This document shows positions 21,638 through 33,483 of a stretch of 64,000 nt of DNA, one piece after another. The stretch is from CAJBLF01 sp041675025 (GTDB taxonomy: Bacteria; Patescibacteriota; Gracilibacteria; Absconditabacterales; Absconditicoccaceae): assembly GCA_041675025.1 (NCBI GenBank), contig JBAYUS010000001.1, forward strand, positions 124,001-188,000, in the 5' to 3' direction. The translations under genes and the position numbers were made by a program. How positions within the stretch are numbered: position 1 is the stretch's first letter; each line of letters opens with the position of its first letter. The notes beneath the pieces were generated by a model. That model ran no database searches and was not told the DNA's origin. It worked only from the letters and a program-made list of their open reading frames with translations.

Positions 21638-23089
21638 TTATCCTAATAGTTTTTCAAAAATTTCTTGAGCAATTTTTGGACTGGTCTTACCTCATGTTTT
21701 CTTCATTAATTGTCCGATGAAGAATCCTATGGTTGTTGTTTTTCCTCCTTTATATTGTTCTACTATTGCTGCGTTTCATGCCAAAACTTCTTTAGCGAGA
21801 AGTTCTATTTCGTTATTATCCATTGCTGGTGCATCGAATCATTTTTCTTTGATTATTTCTTCTAGATTTTTTCATGTAGACAACATCTCATCCATAATTA
21901 TTTTCAACTGATTTTCCATGAGAGATCCTGCTTGTGCTTTGGACAAAAATTCATTAAATTGTCATGGTGTAAACGTAAGCTTATCAATGGTAACAAAATT
22001 ATCTTTCATTCGTGCAGCAATTGGTCATGCTATTCGTTTTGCTACTATTTTAGCAAAATTATCTATATCCTTCGACTTCGCTCAGGATGACACAATTGAA
22101 TTAAAATAATCAAGTACTTCTTTGTCACTGATTAATGCGTTGATATATTCTTTATTAAATCCATATTCTTTAAATTGTTTGATTATGTTGTGCGGGGTAG
22201 TTATCACTTGTTCGTTCAATCGTTTTTTTCTTGTTTCGTCTATTTTTAATGGTGGTAAATCAGGTTCTGGGAAATATCTATAATCTAATGCATCTTCTTT
22301 TGATCTCATAAGATAAGACTCACCTTTAGTATCATCTCGTCCTCTTGTTTGTTGACTAAACGATTTTCCTGCTTCATATATTTTCTCTTGTCTTGCTTGC
22401 TCGTGTTCTATAGCTCTTTTGATCATACCAAATGAATTGATATTTTTTATCTCTGCTCTGGTACCGTAAGAATCTTTTTCTGATTTTCTCACAGAAATAT
22501 TTACATCTACTCTCATTTGTCCTTTCTCTAAATCAGCATCAGCTATATCATTAAATCTCACTAGTCTTTGAAGCTCTTTCAAAAATTCTATAACTTCTTC
22601 TGATGTAGTAAAATCAGGATTGGTTACTATTTCTACAAGTGGTGTCCCTGCACGATTGAAATCAAGCAATGCTTGTCCTTGGGTATGAACCATTTTTCCA
22701 GTATCGCTTTCCATATGTGCGTCCTGAATATGAATAGTTTTTTCTGTCGTATAATTATCTAGAAAAAAAGAAACACTACCTTCAGTGTTTGTAGGATGAT
22801 AGAGTTGAGTAATCTGATATCCACTTGGTTGATCAGGATAAAAATATGATTTCCTATCAAATGTTGATATTTCATTAATTTTACAGTTCAATGCTTTACC
22901 AAGTAATAATGCTTTTTCAAAAACTTCTTCACTTAACGTAGGAAGCGCTCCTGGCTGTGCTGTACAGACGGGACAAATATTAGTATTTGGAATAAGATTT
23001 TCAAAATTCTGTTCGTTTTTACACTGACAAAACATTTTATTCACTGATTTTAATTTTATGTGGATTTCCAAACCTATGGTTAATAACAT
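21638..23089 (-). CDS. gatB: Asp/Glu-tRNA(Asn/Gln) amidotransferase subunit B
   Basis: A 483-residue GatB of normal length, which binds misacylated Asp/Glu-tRNA and activates it for amidation with GatA and GatC. The GatB signature YYPDQPSGYQITQ-like segment (SYFYPDQPSGYQIT), HMESDTGK, DFNRAGTPLVEIVT, MRVDVNISVR and SYLMRSKEDALDYRYFPEPDLPP are all present. The C-terminal helical and tail domains follow after TGA glycines. Zinc cysteines CQC and CPVC are present near residue 25. GatA and GatC are not in the window. The linker after DYFNSIVSS is coded by DNA matching a dispersed repeat (22069-22092). GatB in a genome with an AsnRS-like protein at 45 kb suggests transamidation is used for Gln, Asn or both. 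Confidence 0.95.
22069..22092 (-). repeat. Dispersed CTTCGACTTCGCTCAGGATGACA-type repeat inside gatB
   Basis: The plus-strand text CCTTCGACTTCGCTCAGGAT followed by GACA matches, with one difference, the repeat at 24467-24490 (CTTCGACTTCGCTCAGAATG + ACA). On the gatB strand it reads through in frame as part of the SSGAKSKD linker. Confidence 0.65.
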
Positions 23090-23196
23090 TATCGACGATT
23101 AGTTGATTAAAACATTAAATAAATATGTAATATAGTATATAACTATCTACAAAAAACAATATTTTTCTTTAATCTATTTAAATCCGTAAATATTTT

Positions 23197-23340
23197 CTAT
23201 CGCCTCGCCGGCTGGGCCTTACTTTTTTCTTTCCAGGTGAAAAAAGTAAGCAAAAAACCCCTCGTCGATAGCCCCCTTCATCTTTATTTAAAATCGATAT
23301 TCCTTGATTAGTTACCTATTAAGCGATATTGCTATCGACT
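23197..23340 (+). repeat. Dispersed palindromic element, copy 3
   Basis: CTATCGCCTCGCCGGCTGGG, then CCTTACTTTTTTC / GAAAAAAGTAAG with a short loop, then CCCCTCGTCGATAGC, which pairs with GCTATCGAC at 23330-23338. It is nearly identical to copy 2 apart from the absence of the nested palindrome. It lies upstream of gatB and fills most of the 259-base gap. Confidence 0.82.
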
Positions 23341-23348
23341 TTAAAAAA

Positions 23349-24374
23349 CTATGTGATATTCTTTTTATTTTCACTAATAGAACTTCGGAGTGCTAGTCAT
23401 ATGAATATCGCTCATAAGATTCCTGTGAGCGTTTCTGAGATATGAAATAATGTCCCCAAAAACATGATTGCTGCTAGAGCAAAAATAGCCCAGAAAGCTC
23501 CATGTTCAAGATACTTGTATTTTGCTAAGGTTCATTGTTTTACGAGCATTATCGTTAGACTTCTTACAAACATTGCTCCTATTCCAAGTCCTAATGCTAT
23601 AATGAAAATGTTTTTGCTTAATGCAAATGCTCAGATTACTCCATCGAATGAAAAACTTGCATCCAATACTTCGAGGTATAAAAACAGTGATAATCAAATT
23701 TTATGGATGTTAGTGATTCCTCATTTTGATGTTTGTAATAAAGTGGTTATTCATTCCATTAATACAAAGACAATGATTCATCGCATACTTGCAATCAGAA
23801 ATGAAAGGTGTTCTGCTGTTGGAAGAAAACTTCCTATAATATAAACAATTATCATAGTCAGTATAATCTCCATAGACTTAAGTGCTCAAACTTTTTGTAA
23901 ATATTTTTCTATATATCATAATCGATGAGTTTCCTTTTCTGCATCTAAGAAAAAATTTAATGCGACTAGTAGTAAAAATGTTCATCCAAATCCGGCTATT
24001 GTGATGTGCGATCCTGTGAGTATCGCTGCATATTGATCTGGGTTAAATATCGCTAGATTAAATGCTGCTAATGGATTAATTCCTCATACTATGGCTACAA
24101 TAATCAACGGAAAAATAATTCTCATACCGAAAACTGCAATAGCCATTCATCGTGTCAGGAATCTATGTTGCCATTTTGCATCCATTTTTTTGAGTACGGT
24201 CGCATTCACTACAGCGTTATCAAACGATAATGAGACTTCTAATACTCATAAGATGAGAACTATGAAAACTGTTTGTAACCCAGCTGGTATATTAAGTGCT
24301 TTCCCTGCTCATAGAAAAAATGCTATAGCGATAGCTACAATAGTAAAAATTATTGAACCCTTAAAATGCTTCAT
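23349..24374 (-). CDS. TerC/DUF475 family integral membrane protein
   Basis: A 341-residue protein with about nine transmembrane helices. The two family signatures are present: VLEVSLSFDNAVVNA near residue 45 and VLDASFSFDGVIGAFALS near residue 215, each with the acidic and Asn/Asp residues that define the TerC/DUF475 repeat. The family is linked to metal-ion (Mn or tellurite-related) homeostasis and loading of exported metalloproteins; the ion cannot be read from the sequence. Many helix glycines are TGA. Standard-code analysis yields only antisense shadows here. The stop is TAG (23349-23351), abutting repeat copy 3. Confidence 0.9.
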
Positions 24375-24405
24375 TAACTAAATAACTAAATTAAATAATT
24401 ACAAA

Positions 24406-24490
24406 TATCATCCTGAGTAAAACGAAGCCTGCCTGCGGTAGGCAGGGATATTGTTATTACTAGATTCTTCGACTTCGCTCAGAATGACAG
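24406..24490. repeat. Composite inverted repeat with inner CCTGCCT/AGGCAGG palindrome
   Basis: TCATCCTGAG (24408-24417) faces CTTCGACTTCGCTCAGAATGA (24468-24488), which is its inverted counterpart. Between them is CCTGCCT-gcggt-AGGCAGG (24428-24446). It sits between the TerC gene start and the giant gene stop. A related half-copy lies in gatB. Confidence 0.75.
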
Positions 24491-24502
24491 TTTTTTTTGT
24501 TT

Positions 24503-27500
24503 TTATGGGTTTAAGAGTTTTTGAAGTAGAGGATTGATAGTTTCTCTTGTAGTTGGTCCAAGATATCAAGCTCATGTATCATTTTTGTCAGCTACAATAG
24601 TATTGGTCAATTGGAACTGAAAGAGTGCATCAAGCGTTGCTTGTGTGTTTGTTCCATTGATTGATCCTGTATAAATTTTTTTTGCTTTCAAAAAGTATTG
24701 AAGGTATTTTACTCCAGCATTTGTTTGTCCTGCTGTATATCCTTCTGTAAATTGATAATTTTTGTTGATATTTTTTATGAAATCTAATTCTGTTGCTGTA
24801 AATTGTGAGACTGGTGCTACACTAGTATTTGGAACAAATATTTTTGTTCATCGTAATGATGTAAAATTTAAGTATATACTCTTACTAAGTTTTTGATCTG
24901 CTCTCATCATCATCAACATAACATATCATCTCAATTCTCGGTTGTTTGGTTTATCTGTTTGTGTCATGATGGCATTTGTTTTGAGTGCTTGAAGATGTTT
25001 TTCATATCGATTTTTTCCTCCGTTATTTGCTTCTCACCACAATGCTCTTGAAAGCGTTGTTCCAAAAATAGCTCTATTTACTTGTCCACCTGGAGCAAAT
25101 GTAGTTGCTGGAGTACCGTCAGTTTTGAGTCCCATAAGTCCAAGCTGACATGCCATAATAGCATATTTTTTAAACTCTTCCGTTTGATTTCCCATATCAG
25201 TAAATATACATTTTCTCGTTGTATCTGGCGTTTTTCCTAATACTTTAATAGCATATTCTGACATCATTTTTGATAGATGAGATCTAATAAGTGCTCCTGT
25301 CATATTTGCTCGTTTAATGTCTGCTACGGTAGTTGCTTTTATATGATATGCATAGAAATATGCATCTGTAAGTTCTTTATTGAATGGCGATAAAAATGGA
25401 ACAAATGTCCCTGTGCTTGTTGTTCCTGTAGTTGCTTCCACTTTAGTAGGATCTTTACAAAGTCCATCGTTAGGATTTCCTGAATAATCTCCATCTACAC
25501 AGTTATCTAAACTACAAGCATTCCCAAGATTTCATGCGATACAACTTACACCATCTTTTTTAACATATACACCGTTAGAACATACTAAATTTGCTGTAGT
25601 ACATACTGCTACTCAACCTCCTCAACCACCTCCTCAACCTCATCATGATGGAGCAGTGTAATTTATTGTGAATGTTGGAAGTGTTAATCGTAATGATGTA
25701 TTACCCGCACTATCAGTGACATTTAACTGACATCATGAATATGTATTATTTGCTAAGGTAAATGTTGTTGTATTACTTCCTGAGATGCTACTTGTCAATG
25801 ATCCTGTTCAACATGCTCATGAATATAACACATTTCATGCTTCATCACCTGTAAAGATAAATGTAGCAGTAGTATTTGATACACTTACGGTTGTTCCTGT
25901 AAGTATAGGCGCAATAGTATGTCGAGTGAAATTAATTGTTCATGTAGTAAGATTATTCGCATTATCTTTTACTACTACTTGGAGTACAAATGGTCAATCA
26001 GTATTTGCACTGACTACAGGATCTTGTGTTGTTGCTGTAGTAAATGTTACTGTTCAAGTTCCAGATAATTTCGTTCGTGTATATCATGAGATTCCTGCAA
26101 CATCTCCATTTACAGTAATATTTATTGTTGTTCCTGTGTTTGTTATTATATCTGCTGGCATGGTGAGTAGAGGAGCTGTTTTATCTATCTTATATGTTTG
26201 CGCTCCTGTTTTTACATTACCTGCTTTGTCGAGAACACATGCATATACATATCATGTTCCATCGACACTTAATACAGGAACCGTTGTCGATCATCCGTTA
26301 CAGTATTGATCAAATTGTGCATCTGTTCTATATACTATTCCTGTTGTTCGTAAGCCTGCTAATGCATCACTAGCTGTAGCTGTTCATGTAGCATTTGTAT
26401 TTCTTCGATTACTATTTGTATCAGTAAATGTGAGTGTTGGTTTAGTAGAATCTATATAAAATGCTGATGTTTGTCCTGCTTTATTAAGTCATCATTGATC
26501 AGTAACTGTTATTCTTAATCTTACTCAACTACTATTTATACTTGGTGCGGTCCAGAGATATGAAAAGCTGTTCATGGTATCTGTCAAAATTGTTGTTCAT
26601 GGGAATGTACCATTAGTAGAATACTCTACAATCTTATTTAACAAGAAACTATCTGTCCCTCATGACCACGTTATTAAATATCATGATCATCCTTTGAAAT
26701 ATTCTCCTCATGATGGAAATGTTATTGCAACATCGGTAGGGAATGTACTATCCATAACAAATTGATTTCCCGTAAATGTTGCTGTATTACCTGCTAGGTC
26801 AGTAGCAATAATTTTTACAGTTGCAAGCGTACTATCAACTACTGGGAATGTCCAATCAAACGATCAATCATTATTCGTTCATGTACTGATAGTTGAATGT
26901 AAGGTAACCCGTCCGTCATTTGAATATTGTAAAACAAGAGATGTTGATCAGAAATTTATTTCACTTCATGTATTCCATGTGATAGTTTTTAATGTTCCTC
27001 ATTGGAAATAACTTGTATTTGTTGGATTAGTAATCGCTATTCCCGCTGGGTTTGTTCTATCAAAAATAATTGTACTGCTTGCAAATATCGTTCCTGTATT
27101 TCCTACGAGATCTGTCATAAAAATATTGAACCCAATTGTTCCTTGTACGTCGGTAATTTTCATAACGAAGGTTCCAGAATAATTATTTCATCAAATATTT
27201 GTTACGGTTCCTGTGGTTAAACTTCATCATGAAATCGTCATTGTCGGTGTCCCTGTCAATGCTTCATGTGATTGGAAAATTACGGTGATAGTATCGCCTA
27301 CTTTTGCGTATCAAGTGTTCGTTGAATTATTTGAACTGAATATTGTTGTCCCTGTCAGAATTGGAGTTTCTTTGTCGATATGTATTTGTACGGATGTATT
27401 AGTTGTTTCAATATTATTTAACTTGTCTATAGAAAAGTATCTTACATATTTATGAGTAATCACTCCTACAGCACCTGTTACTGATACTGATGTTCATAAT

Positions 27501-30500
27501 GTGTTTGGTGTACATATTCCTCAAGTATCTATACAATATAGTGTACCTGATATGCCTACTCAAATATCTATTGGTGAGAGTATTACGGTTACATCAATTC
27601 TTCCTGTTGTAGAGTTTGCATTATCTGTAGTAGTTGGTGGTGTGATGTCATAAATATACGTTTTTATTCCTCATGTATTTATGTTTCCTGCTATATCTTG
27701 TACTCTAAATCTTACATTGATATTTGCTGCTGGAGCAAGTCAACTGATTGAACAATATCATCCTCATCCTGTATAGGTAGCTGTTGCTCGTGAAGAACCT
27801 GTACTATATTCACATGTCGCACCACTGATATTTGTATCTGACATTGTTGCTTTGATAGTTATGGTTCCATTATAATATCATGTCGTTCCATTGACTCCTG
27901 TATTTCCAGCTGAAATTATTCCCGTTCAAACTGTTGGTAATGTCTTATCAAGCAGAAATGTAGCTCATGTAGAATTACCTGCACGATCGGTTGCAATGAA
28001 TATATATGTGTTGTCTATTGTGATAGCTGTACCGCTTGTGTACGCTATACCATTCAATGTTGCTCATGAAAGATTTATATCATCGAAAGTAATAGCTTGA
28101 TTAGTGTTATAAAATAATCACGAAATTACTCATGCAAATGTTGGCTCAGTTGTATCTATAGTAAATGTAGCTCATGTAGAATTATCCGCTAAATCACTTA
28201 CAATAAATATATAAATTCATTCAGCAGAAATAACATCACCACTATTATAGGCAGCACCATTTAATGTTGCTCATGAAAGATTTATATCATCGAAAGTGAT
28301 AGATTGATTTCCACTATAATATGATCATGAAATTATTCATACAAATGTTGGTATTGTTTTATCAATTCATGTTACGGTAGCAGTTTCCAATCATGTATTT
28401 CCATATGCGTCTGTGAACGTGAAATCATACGTTCAATTTCATGTAAATGTATATCAGGTAACACCAATTACTCATGTTTTGTTGAATGTAATAGTAGCTA
28501 CAACATCAGTATTAGTAAATCATGTAATATCATAAGTAATAGTTCATGATACTGGTAATTTATCAATCCAAGTTACGGTAGCAGTTTCCAATCATGTATT
28601 TCCATATGCGTCTGTGAACGTGAAATCATACGTTCAATTTCCTGTAAATGTATATCAGGTAACCCCAATGACTCATGTCTTATTGAATGTAATAGAAGCA
28701 ATAACATCAGTGTTAGTAAGTCATGTGATATCGTAAACGATTGTTCCTGTCACTGGAGATTTATCTATTCGTGAAACTGTAGCTATGTCTTCTCATGTGT
28801 TACCATAACTATCAATATAGGTGAATGTATATATTCCATTACCTGTAAATGTGTATGTTCATGAGCTTGTAATCGTAACTCCTGTTTTATTAAATCATGT
28901 AATTTCTGCTATAACATCAGTATTTGTAGCTCCTGTGATATCGTAAACGATTGTTCCTGTCACTGGAGATTTATCTATTCGATCAACGGTAGCAGTATAA
29001 CTTCCTGTATTTCCAGCTAAATCGCTAAATGTAAAATCAAATGTTCAATTACCGGTGAAAGTATAATTTAAAGCATTTATTCATGTAATGATTTCAATCC
29101 ATCATGTTAATGTTACGAGTACATCTTGATTTGTTAATCCTGTAATTGAATAGTTTCACGTCGCTGTTGGTGGAGTGGTATCAATAATGAATGTAGCTCA
29201 TGTAGAATTGTCAGCAAGATCAGTAACAACAAGAATATAACTTCATTCAGCAGAAATAACATCACCACTAGTAATTCATGAACCGTTAAGTGTAGCTGTA
29301 TCTGTGAATGTAAGTGTTACGCTTCCTGAATAATATGTTCATGAAGCCACTCATCAGAATGTTGGCTGGGTTGTATCTATCGTGAATGTTACTCACGTAG
29401 AATTACCTGCTAGATCTATTATTATAAGTTCGTATGTTCATTCACTAGAAATAATTGTTCAGCTTGTGTAATCCGCGCCATTGAGCGTAGCTCCAGAATA
29501 ATTTATTTCTGTGATAGTCGGTGTTACATTACCGCTAAAATATTGTCCACTAGTTATATTGGTAATTGTTGGATTAATTATATCGATAATAACTTGTCAG
29601 CTACTTGAAGTGACTGTGTCACCTGTATTTCCAAACATATCTTCATAATTTATACTTATAGCTGTTATTCAATTAGTCTCTCATCCTACTAATGTATATG
29701 TTCCGCTTCGATCTGTTCATGAACCGGAAACACTGATACTACTTCACGCTATATCCATTGATACTCATGTAAGATCTTCACTTCCCGTGAATGATAGGGT
29801 AATGGTATCTCCTATTTTTGCATATCCTGTATTACTATTTGAGGAGGTGATGTTTACAAATAGTAATGTTGGTTTAGTTCCAAAAGACGTGAAGTGTAAT
29901 GTATCAAAACTACATTCTTGCGCGATACCCGTCAATGCACTTCCTGTACATGAGAAATTACTGATAAGTCATGAACTTGCGAGAGGAGTACCATCTGTAT
30001 CTCTTACTATGATACCATTTATATTATTTATTCCGTTTATATATTGCGCTGTGCTTAAATACATAGTCAATCTAGCTGGAAGATTTTTGAATGCACTTCC
30101 TGAATCCGTTGAACTATTGTAAAGTACAAAATTTATGAATCCATTTTGCATGATCAGATATTGTCCAAGATTTTGCAAAAAGTTTTGTGTTCCTGTATCT
30201 GTCAGATCAAGTCCTGTCTGGAATTGTATTGTTCAAAGACTATTGAGTGTGAAGTATAATCCGCTGAAATTATTTACATTGCTATTGTTTACTTGATTGA
30301 AATTGTTTGTAATCCCTGATGTAGTAAGATTACTGCCTATATTACTATATACCTCGCTTCGATCTAGAAGTGTTTGAAATGTTCCTGTGATATATGTCGT
30401 ATTTCCTACGTTATCAGTAATAGTAATGATATAGAAATACGTAGCGTTATTATTGAGTCCTCCAATGTCTCCTGTCAGATTTAATAAGTTTCAAGTTGTA

Positions 30501-32368
30501 AGTTGCAAGTTTCAGGTTATGAAAGAATTTACTATTCATGAGTATTCTAGCAGAGCAGTTGCTACTCATGCGCCAGTTTCTATAACTGATATATTATTAT
30601 TAATTGTTGTTGTCCCTGTGGTAGTTACTATTGTTCATGTTACTGTTATAACTGGTACAATAATATCTATTCGATCTACGGTAGCTGTTGCTTCGCCAGT
30701 ATTTCCTGCTAAATCTTGGAACGTAAAAAGGAATGATCCGTTATCTGTAAATATGTTTCCTGTTGAATTTTCTCCGGTAAGTGTTTCAGATCAACTTAGT
30801 ATAGCTACAACATTTCCGCTTGTTCGATTTCATGAAGCTGGAGTGTATTCAATTGTGGCGATTGGTGAAATTGTATCTACAACATTTACTGTCCTTGTTA
30901 CTTCTACTCCTGTGTTTCCATTTGCGTCTGTGATATTATATGTGACTATATATGTTCATGCTATGAATGTGTTGACGGGATTTACTGTTATGATACCTGT
31001 GGTTATATTGCCATCATAATTGTCTGATGCTGTTGCTCACGAATCTATATAAGCCATTCATCTTTCAGTAGTTACTGGATCAGATCATACTAAACTAATT
31101 ACTGGTGAAGTAGTATCTACTACATTTACTGTCCTTGTTACTTGTATTGCTGGATTTCCTGCTGTGTCGCTGACATTATATGTTACGATATATGGGGCAA
31201 CTATTCCTGTGTTGACGGGATTTACTGTTATGATACCTGTTGTAATGTCACCATCTACATTGTCTAATGCACTCGCTCAGCTATCAATATACACTGAAAA
31301 AACTTCAATAGTTATTGGACTAGAACCCAATAATGTTATAACTGGTAGTGTATAATCTATATCAATTGTGAAGCTAGCTCACGTGCTATTACCTGCTATA
31401 TCTGTCACTATAAAATTATATATTCCATTTCCTGTAATCAATGTTCAACTCGTATATACATTGCCACTGAGTGTCGCTGTTACTCATGTGTTGTTATCAA
31501 AAAATTCTATAATTACTCCTGTCGTATAAATGAATCAACTGATTATACCAGTAAAGGTCGGTATTGTCTTATCGATAGTAAAACCTAGTGCAGTACTATT
31601 TCCTGTAAGATCATAGGCAGTGATAAAATAATATCATTCGCCTGTGAGAGTAAATCCTGTGGTATTATATACGGTATCTACTCAACTAAATGTAACGACC
31701 GTTCATGAATAATTTATCTCTATAATGTCTGGAATTACATCACCACTGAAATATTGTCCGCTTATTATATTCGTGATTGATGGTGGCGTTGTATCTGTTA
31801 TTTCTTCTGGAATCGTAAATGAAGCTCATGTAGAATTGCCAGCGAGATCACTTACAACAAATGTATGTGCTCCTGTAAGAATATAGAGATCTCCGCTTGT
31901 ATATGCTGATCAATCTATTGTTGCTCATGAAAGATTTAAATCATCAAATGTGATAGTAACTCCTCATGTGTAGACTCATCATTCTATCACTCCTGAAAAT
32001 ATCGGGAATATTGTATCAACAGTAAATGTAGTTCCTGTTAATGTTGTTCATGAAATAGTGAGAGTACATGTATAGGTTCCATCAGTTAGTGGATCAAAGA
32101 TAGTCGCTCCTGTTCATATATCATTAAGGACACTCAGATTTCCTGTACATCCTCAACCATAGGTGATGGTTCCGGTTTCTGCATCAGAATTAAAATTATA
32201 TGTTGGCGTTGCTGTAGAAACGTAAGTTGGTATTATTGGTGCTATTTCTGTTAGATTTGCATACGTTAGAAATTGCATCTGACTTATTAGTATCAAGAAA
32301 ATCATTAGTAGATTGAATGATTTTTTTATTCGTTTTTTCTTTTGAAAATTCATCGATTTATATTTCAT
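24503..32368 (-). CDS. Giant Ig-like repeat surface protein with C-terminal peptidoglycan-binding domain
   Basis: At 2621 residues this is the largest protein in the window; standard-code reading shatters it. A basic N-terminus and signal helix (FNLLMIFLILISQMQF) precede an AETGTITYGG-type domain. More than 20 tandem Ig-like domains of about 75-95 residues follow, each ending near ADNSTGATFTIDTTEP-like linkers. A non-repeat block (about residues 690-830) interrupts them. Near residue 2250 comes an 11-glycine linker coded by TGA, GGT and GGA, then a Cys-containing patch (VCTTANLVCSNGVY). A SLH-like region (about 2310-2450) follows, then a PG_binding_1 domain (VKYLQYFLKAKKIYTGSING...GPTTRETINPL). 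Such proteins are adhesins or S-layer parts held by non-covalent wall binding. Gene ends with TAA; no partner genes in the same operon. Confidence 0.9.
30486..30518. repeat. GTTTCAAGTT-type repeat inside the giant gene
   Basis: AAGTTTCAAGTTGTAAGTTG plus CAAGTTTCAGGTT is a low-complexity interspersed repeat. It matches in inverse orientation the block at 43064-43090 inside an ABC-F gene. On the coding strand it gives the peptides TGNLQ and TGNLL between two Ig-like domains. Confidence 0.7.
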
Positions 32369-32563
32369 GATAAAATATTATTTAGATATATTTTATATAA
32401 AATTATTTATGTAATATACAGGATACTTAAATGACTTCTGAAAACAATTTTTCTTTTGGTTTGAACCCCCTAAAAACTGTTCCTATTTCTTCATTTTATA
32501 ATAAATTATATTGATTCTTTCTCACTTTTCCTTATACATATAAAACAAATAAATAAAAAACAT

Positions 32564-32926
32564 ATGGAAAATAAAATCAAAGAAAAATCGGAATTATTCC
32601 GCGATCGTATATTTCAAAAATTTTCTGAAATTTTTAAGTATAGGATAACTAGTATATTATTACTTAGTTTGGAATATGCCACAATTTCAATTCTTATTAT
32701 TAGTTTGGTTGATGATCAAAAAGACTCCTTTCCTTTGTACGGATATTTTTTTATTGTGCTTTCTGGTTTTTATTATGGACAGATGTATCAATCTTGTAAA
32801 TCATATATAAAAAGCGGTGGTGAATATAAGTATCGTAAACGGGCAACTAGAAGTTTTTTAATAGGAATTATTTCTTTTCTTATCTCAGTATTTTATTTGT
32901 TATTAATGTATTTATTAGACAAATAA
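32564..32926 (+). CDS. Small membrane protein, unknown function
   Basis: A 120-residue protein with three predicted transmembrane helices (about residues 30-50, 60-78 and 98-117) and a hydrophilic, lysine-rich N-terminus. No TGA codon. No family recognised. It is divergent from the giant surface-protein gene with a 195-base gap, and is followed directly by a strong terminator shared with the lipoprotein gene on the other strand. Confidence 0.65.
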   Translation: MENKIKEKSELFRDRIFQKFSEIFKYRITSILLLSLEYATISILIISLVDDQKDSFPLYGYFFIVLSGFYYGQMYQSCKSYIKSGGEYKYRKRATRSFLIGIISFLISVFYLLLMYLLDK

Positions 32927-32957
32927 AAAAGCTCTGTATTTCTACAGAGCTTTTTTT
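32926..32957. terminator. Bidirectional terminator
   Basis: AAAAAAGCTCTGTA TTTC TACAGAGCTTTTTTT lies between two convergent genes (stops at 32926 and 32973), with As before and Ts after, so it can serve both. Confidence 0.9.
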
Positions 32958-32972
32958 AATTATTTTCTATTC

Positions 32973-33431
32973 TTATTCTTTTGCATTTACACACAATGAT
33001 TTATACATCTCATTTTCTATACTATTACATATTTTTTTATCTTTCATTTCTGTTGATAATCACATATAACATGTATCTCTCATAATTGTTTCGCTTATTT
33101 TTGCACAGTATTCTGGTTTTTTTGCTTGTATTGTTTTGTCTTGGATACAAATATCTTTTGTAATTAAACTTCCATTTTTTTCATCGATAGTATCGCAATC
33201 AGCGATATTATCAGATTCTAATTTTTTACTCGTTTCACATAAGATATAACAATCTTCTTTTTTGATAGTTGCGTTGGTAAGTATATCGCAACTCTTTTTA
33301 CACTCATTGAATGTAGTTGTTTCGGCTTTTGTTGTTGTGTCATTGTTTGTTATATCACTTGTTTTGTTGCCACATCCTGTAAATATTACAAGTGTTGCTA
33401 AGATAGTAAATATTCCAAGATACTTTCTCAT
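32973..33431 (-). CDS. Cysteine-rich lipoprotein, unknown function
   Basis: A 152-residue protein starting MRKYLGIFTILATLVIFTGC, with lipobox IFTGC. The mature part has eight or more cysteines arranged as repeated C-x3-C pairs (NECKKSCDI, EDCYILCE, ADCDTI, DICIQD, EYCAKI, DTCYM, KICNSI, SLCVN), indicating a disulfide-bonded or metal-binding helical repeat of about 20-25 residues. One TGA glycine follows DTCYM. The start at 33431 is preferred because it gives a clean signal; an ATG at 33494 would add hydrophilic residues and overlap the preceding gene. It is the last gene of the leftward 33-37 kb cluster. No family recognised. Confidence 0.7.
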
Positions 33432-33483
33432 GATAGATTTTTTAAAAGATAAATTTGTTGTGTATAGGATATATATTTGCCTC

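Noticed and set aside
23464..24381. Plus-strand ORFs at 23464-23844 and 24091-24381
   Set aside because: The minus strand carries a complete TerC/DUF475 protein with both family signatures when TGA is read as glycine.
25785..31355. Long plus-strand ORFs opposite the giant surface gene (for example 25785-26309 and 30453-31019)
   Set aside because: They are antisense shadows of a repetitive gene. Their translations are low-complexity Val/Pro/Ser repeats, and the minus frame has a signal peptide and domain logic.
24503..32368. CRISPR-like or tandem DNA repeats
   Set aside because: The regular units are coding Ig-like domains of about 75-95 residues, diverged at the DNA level, with no spacer structure.
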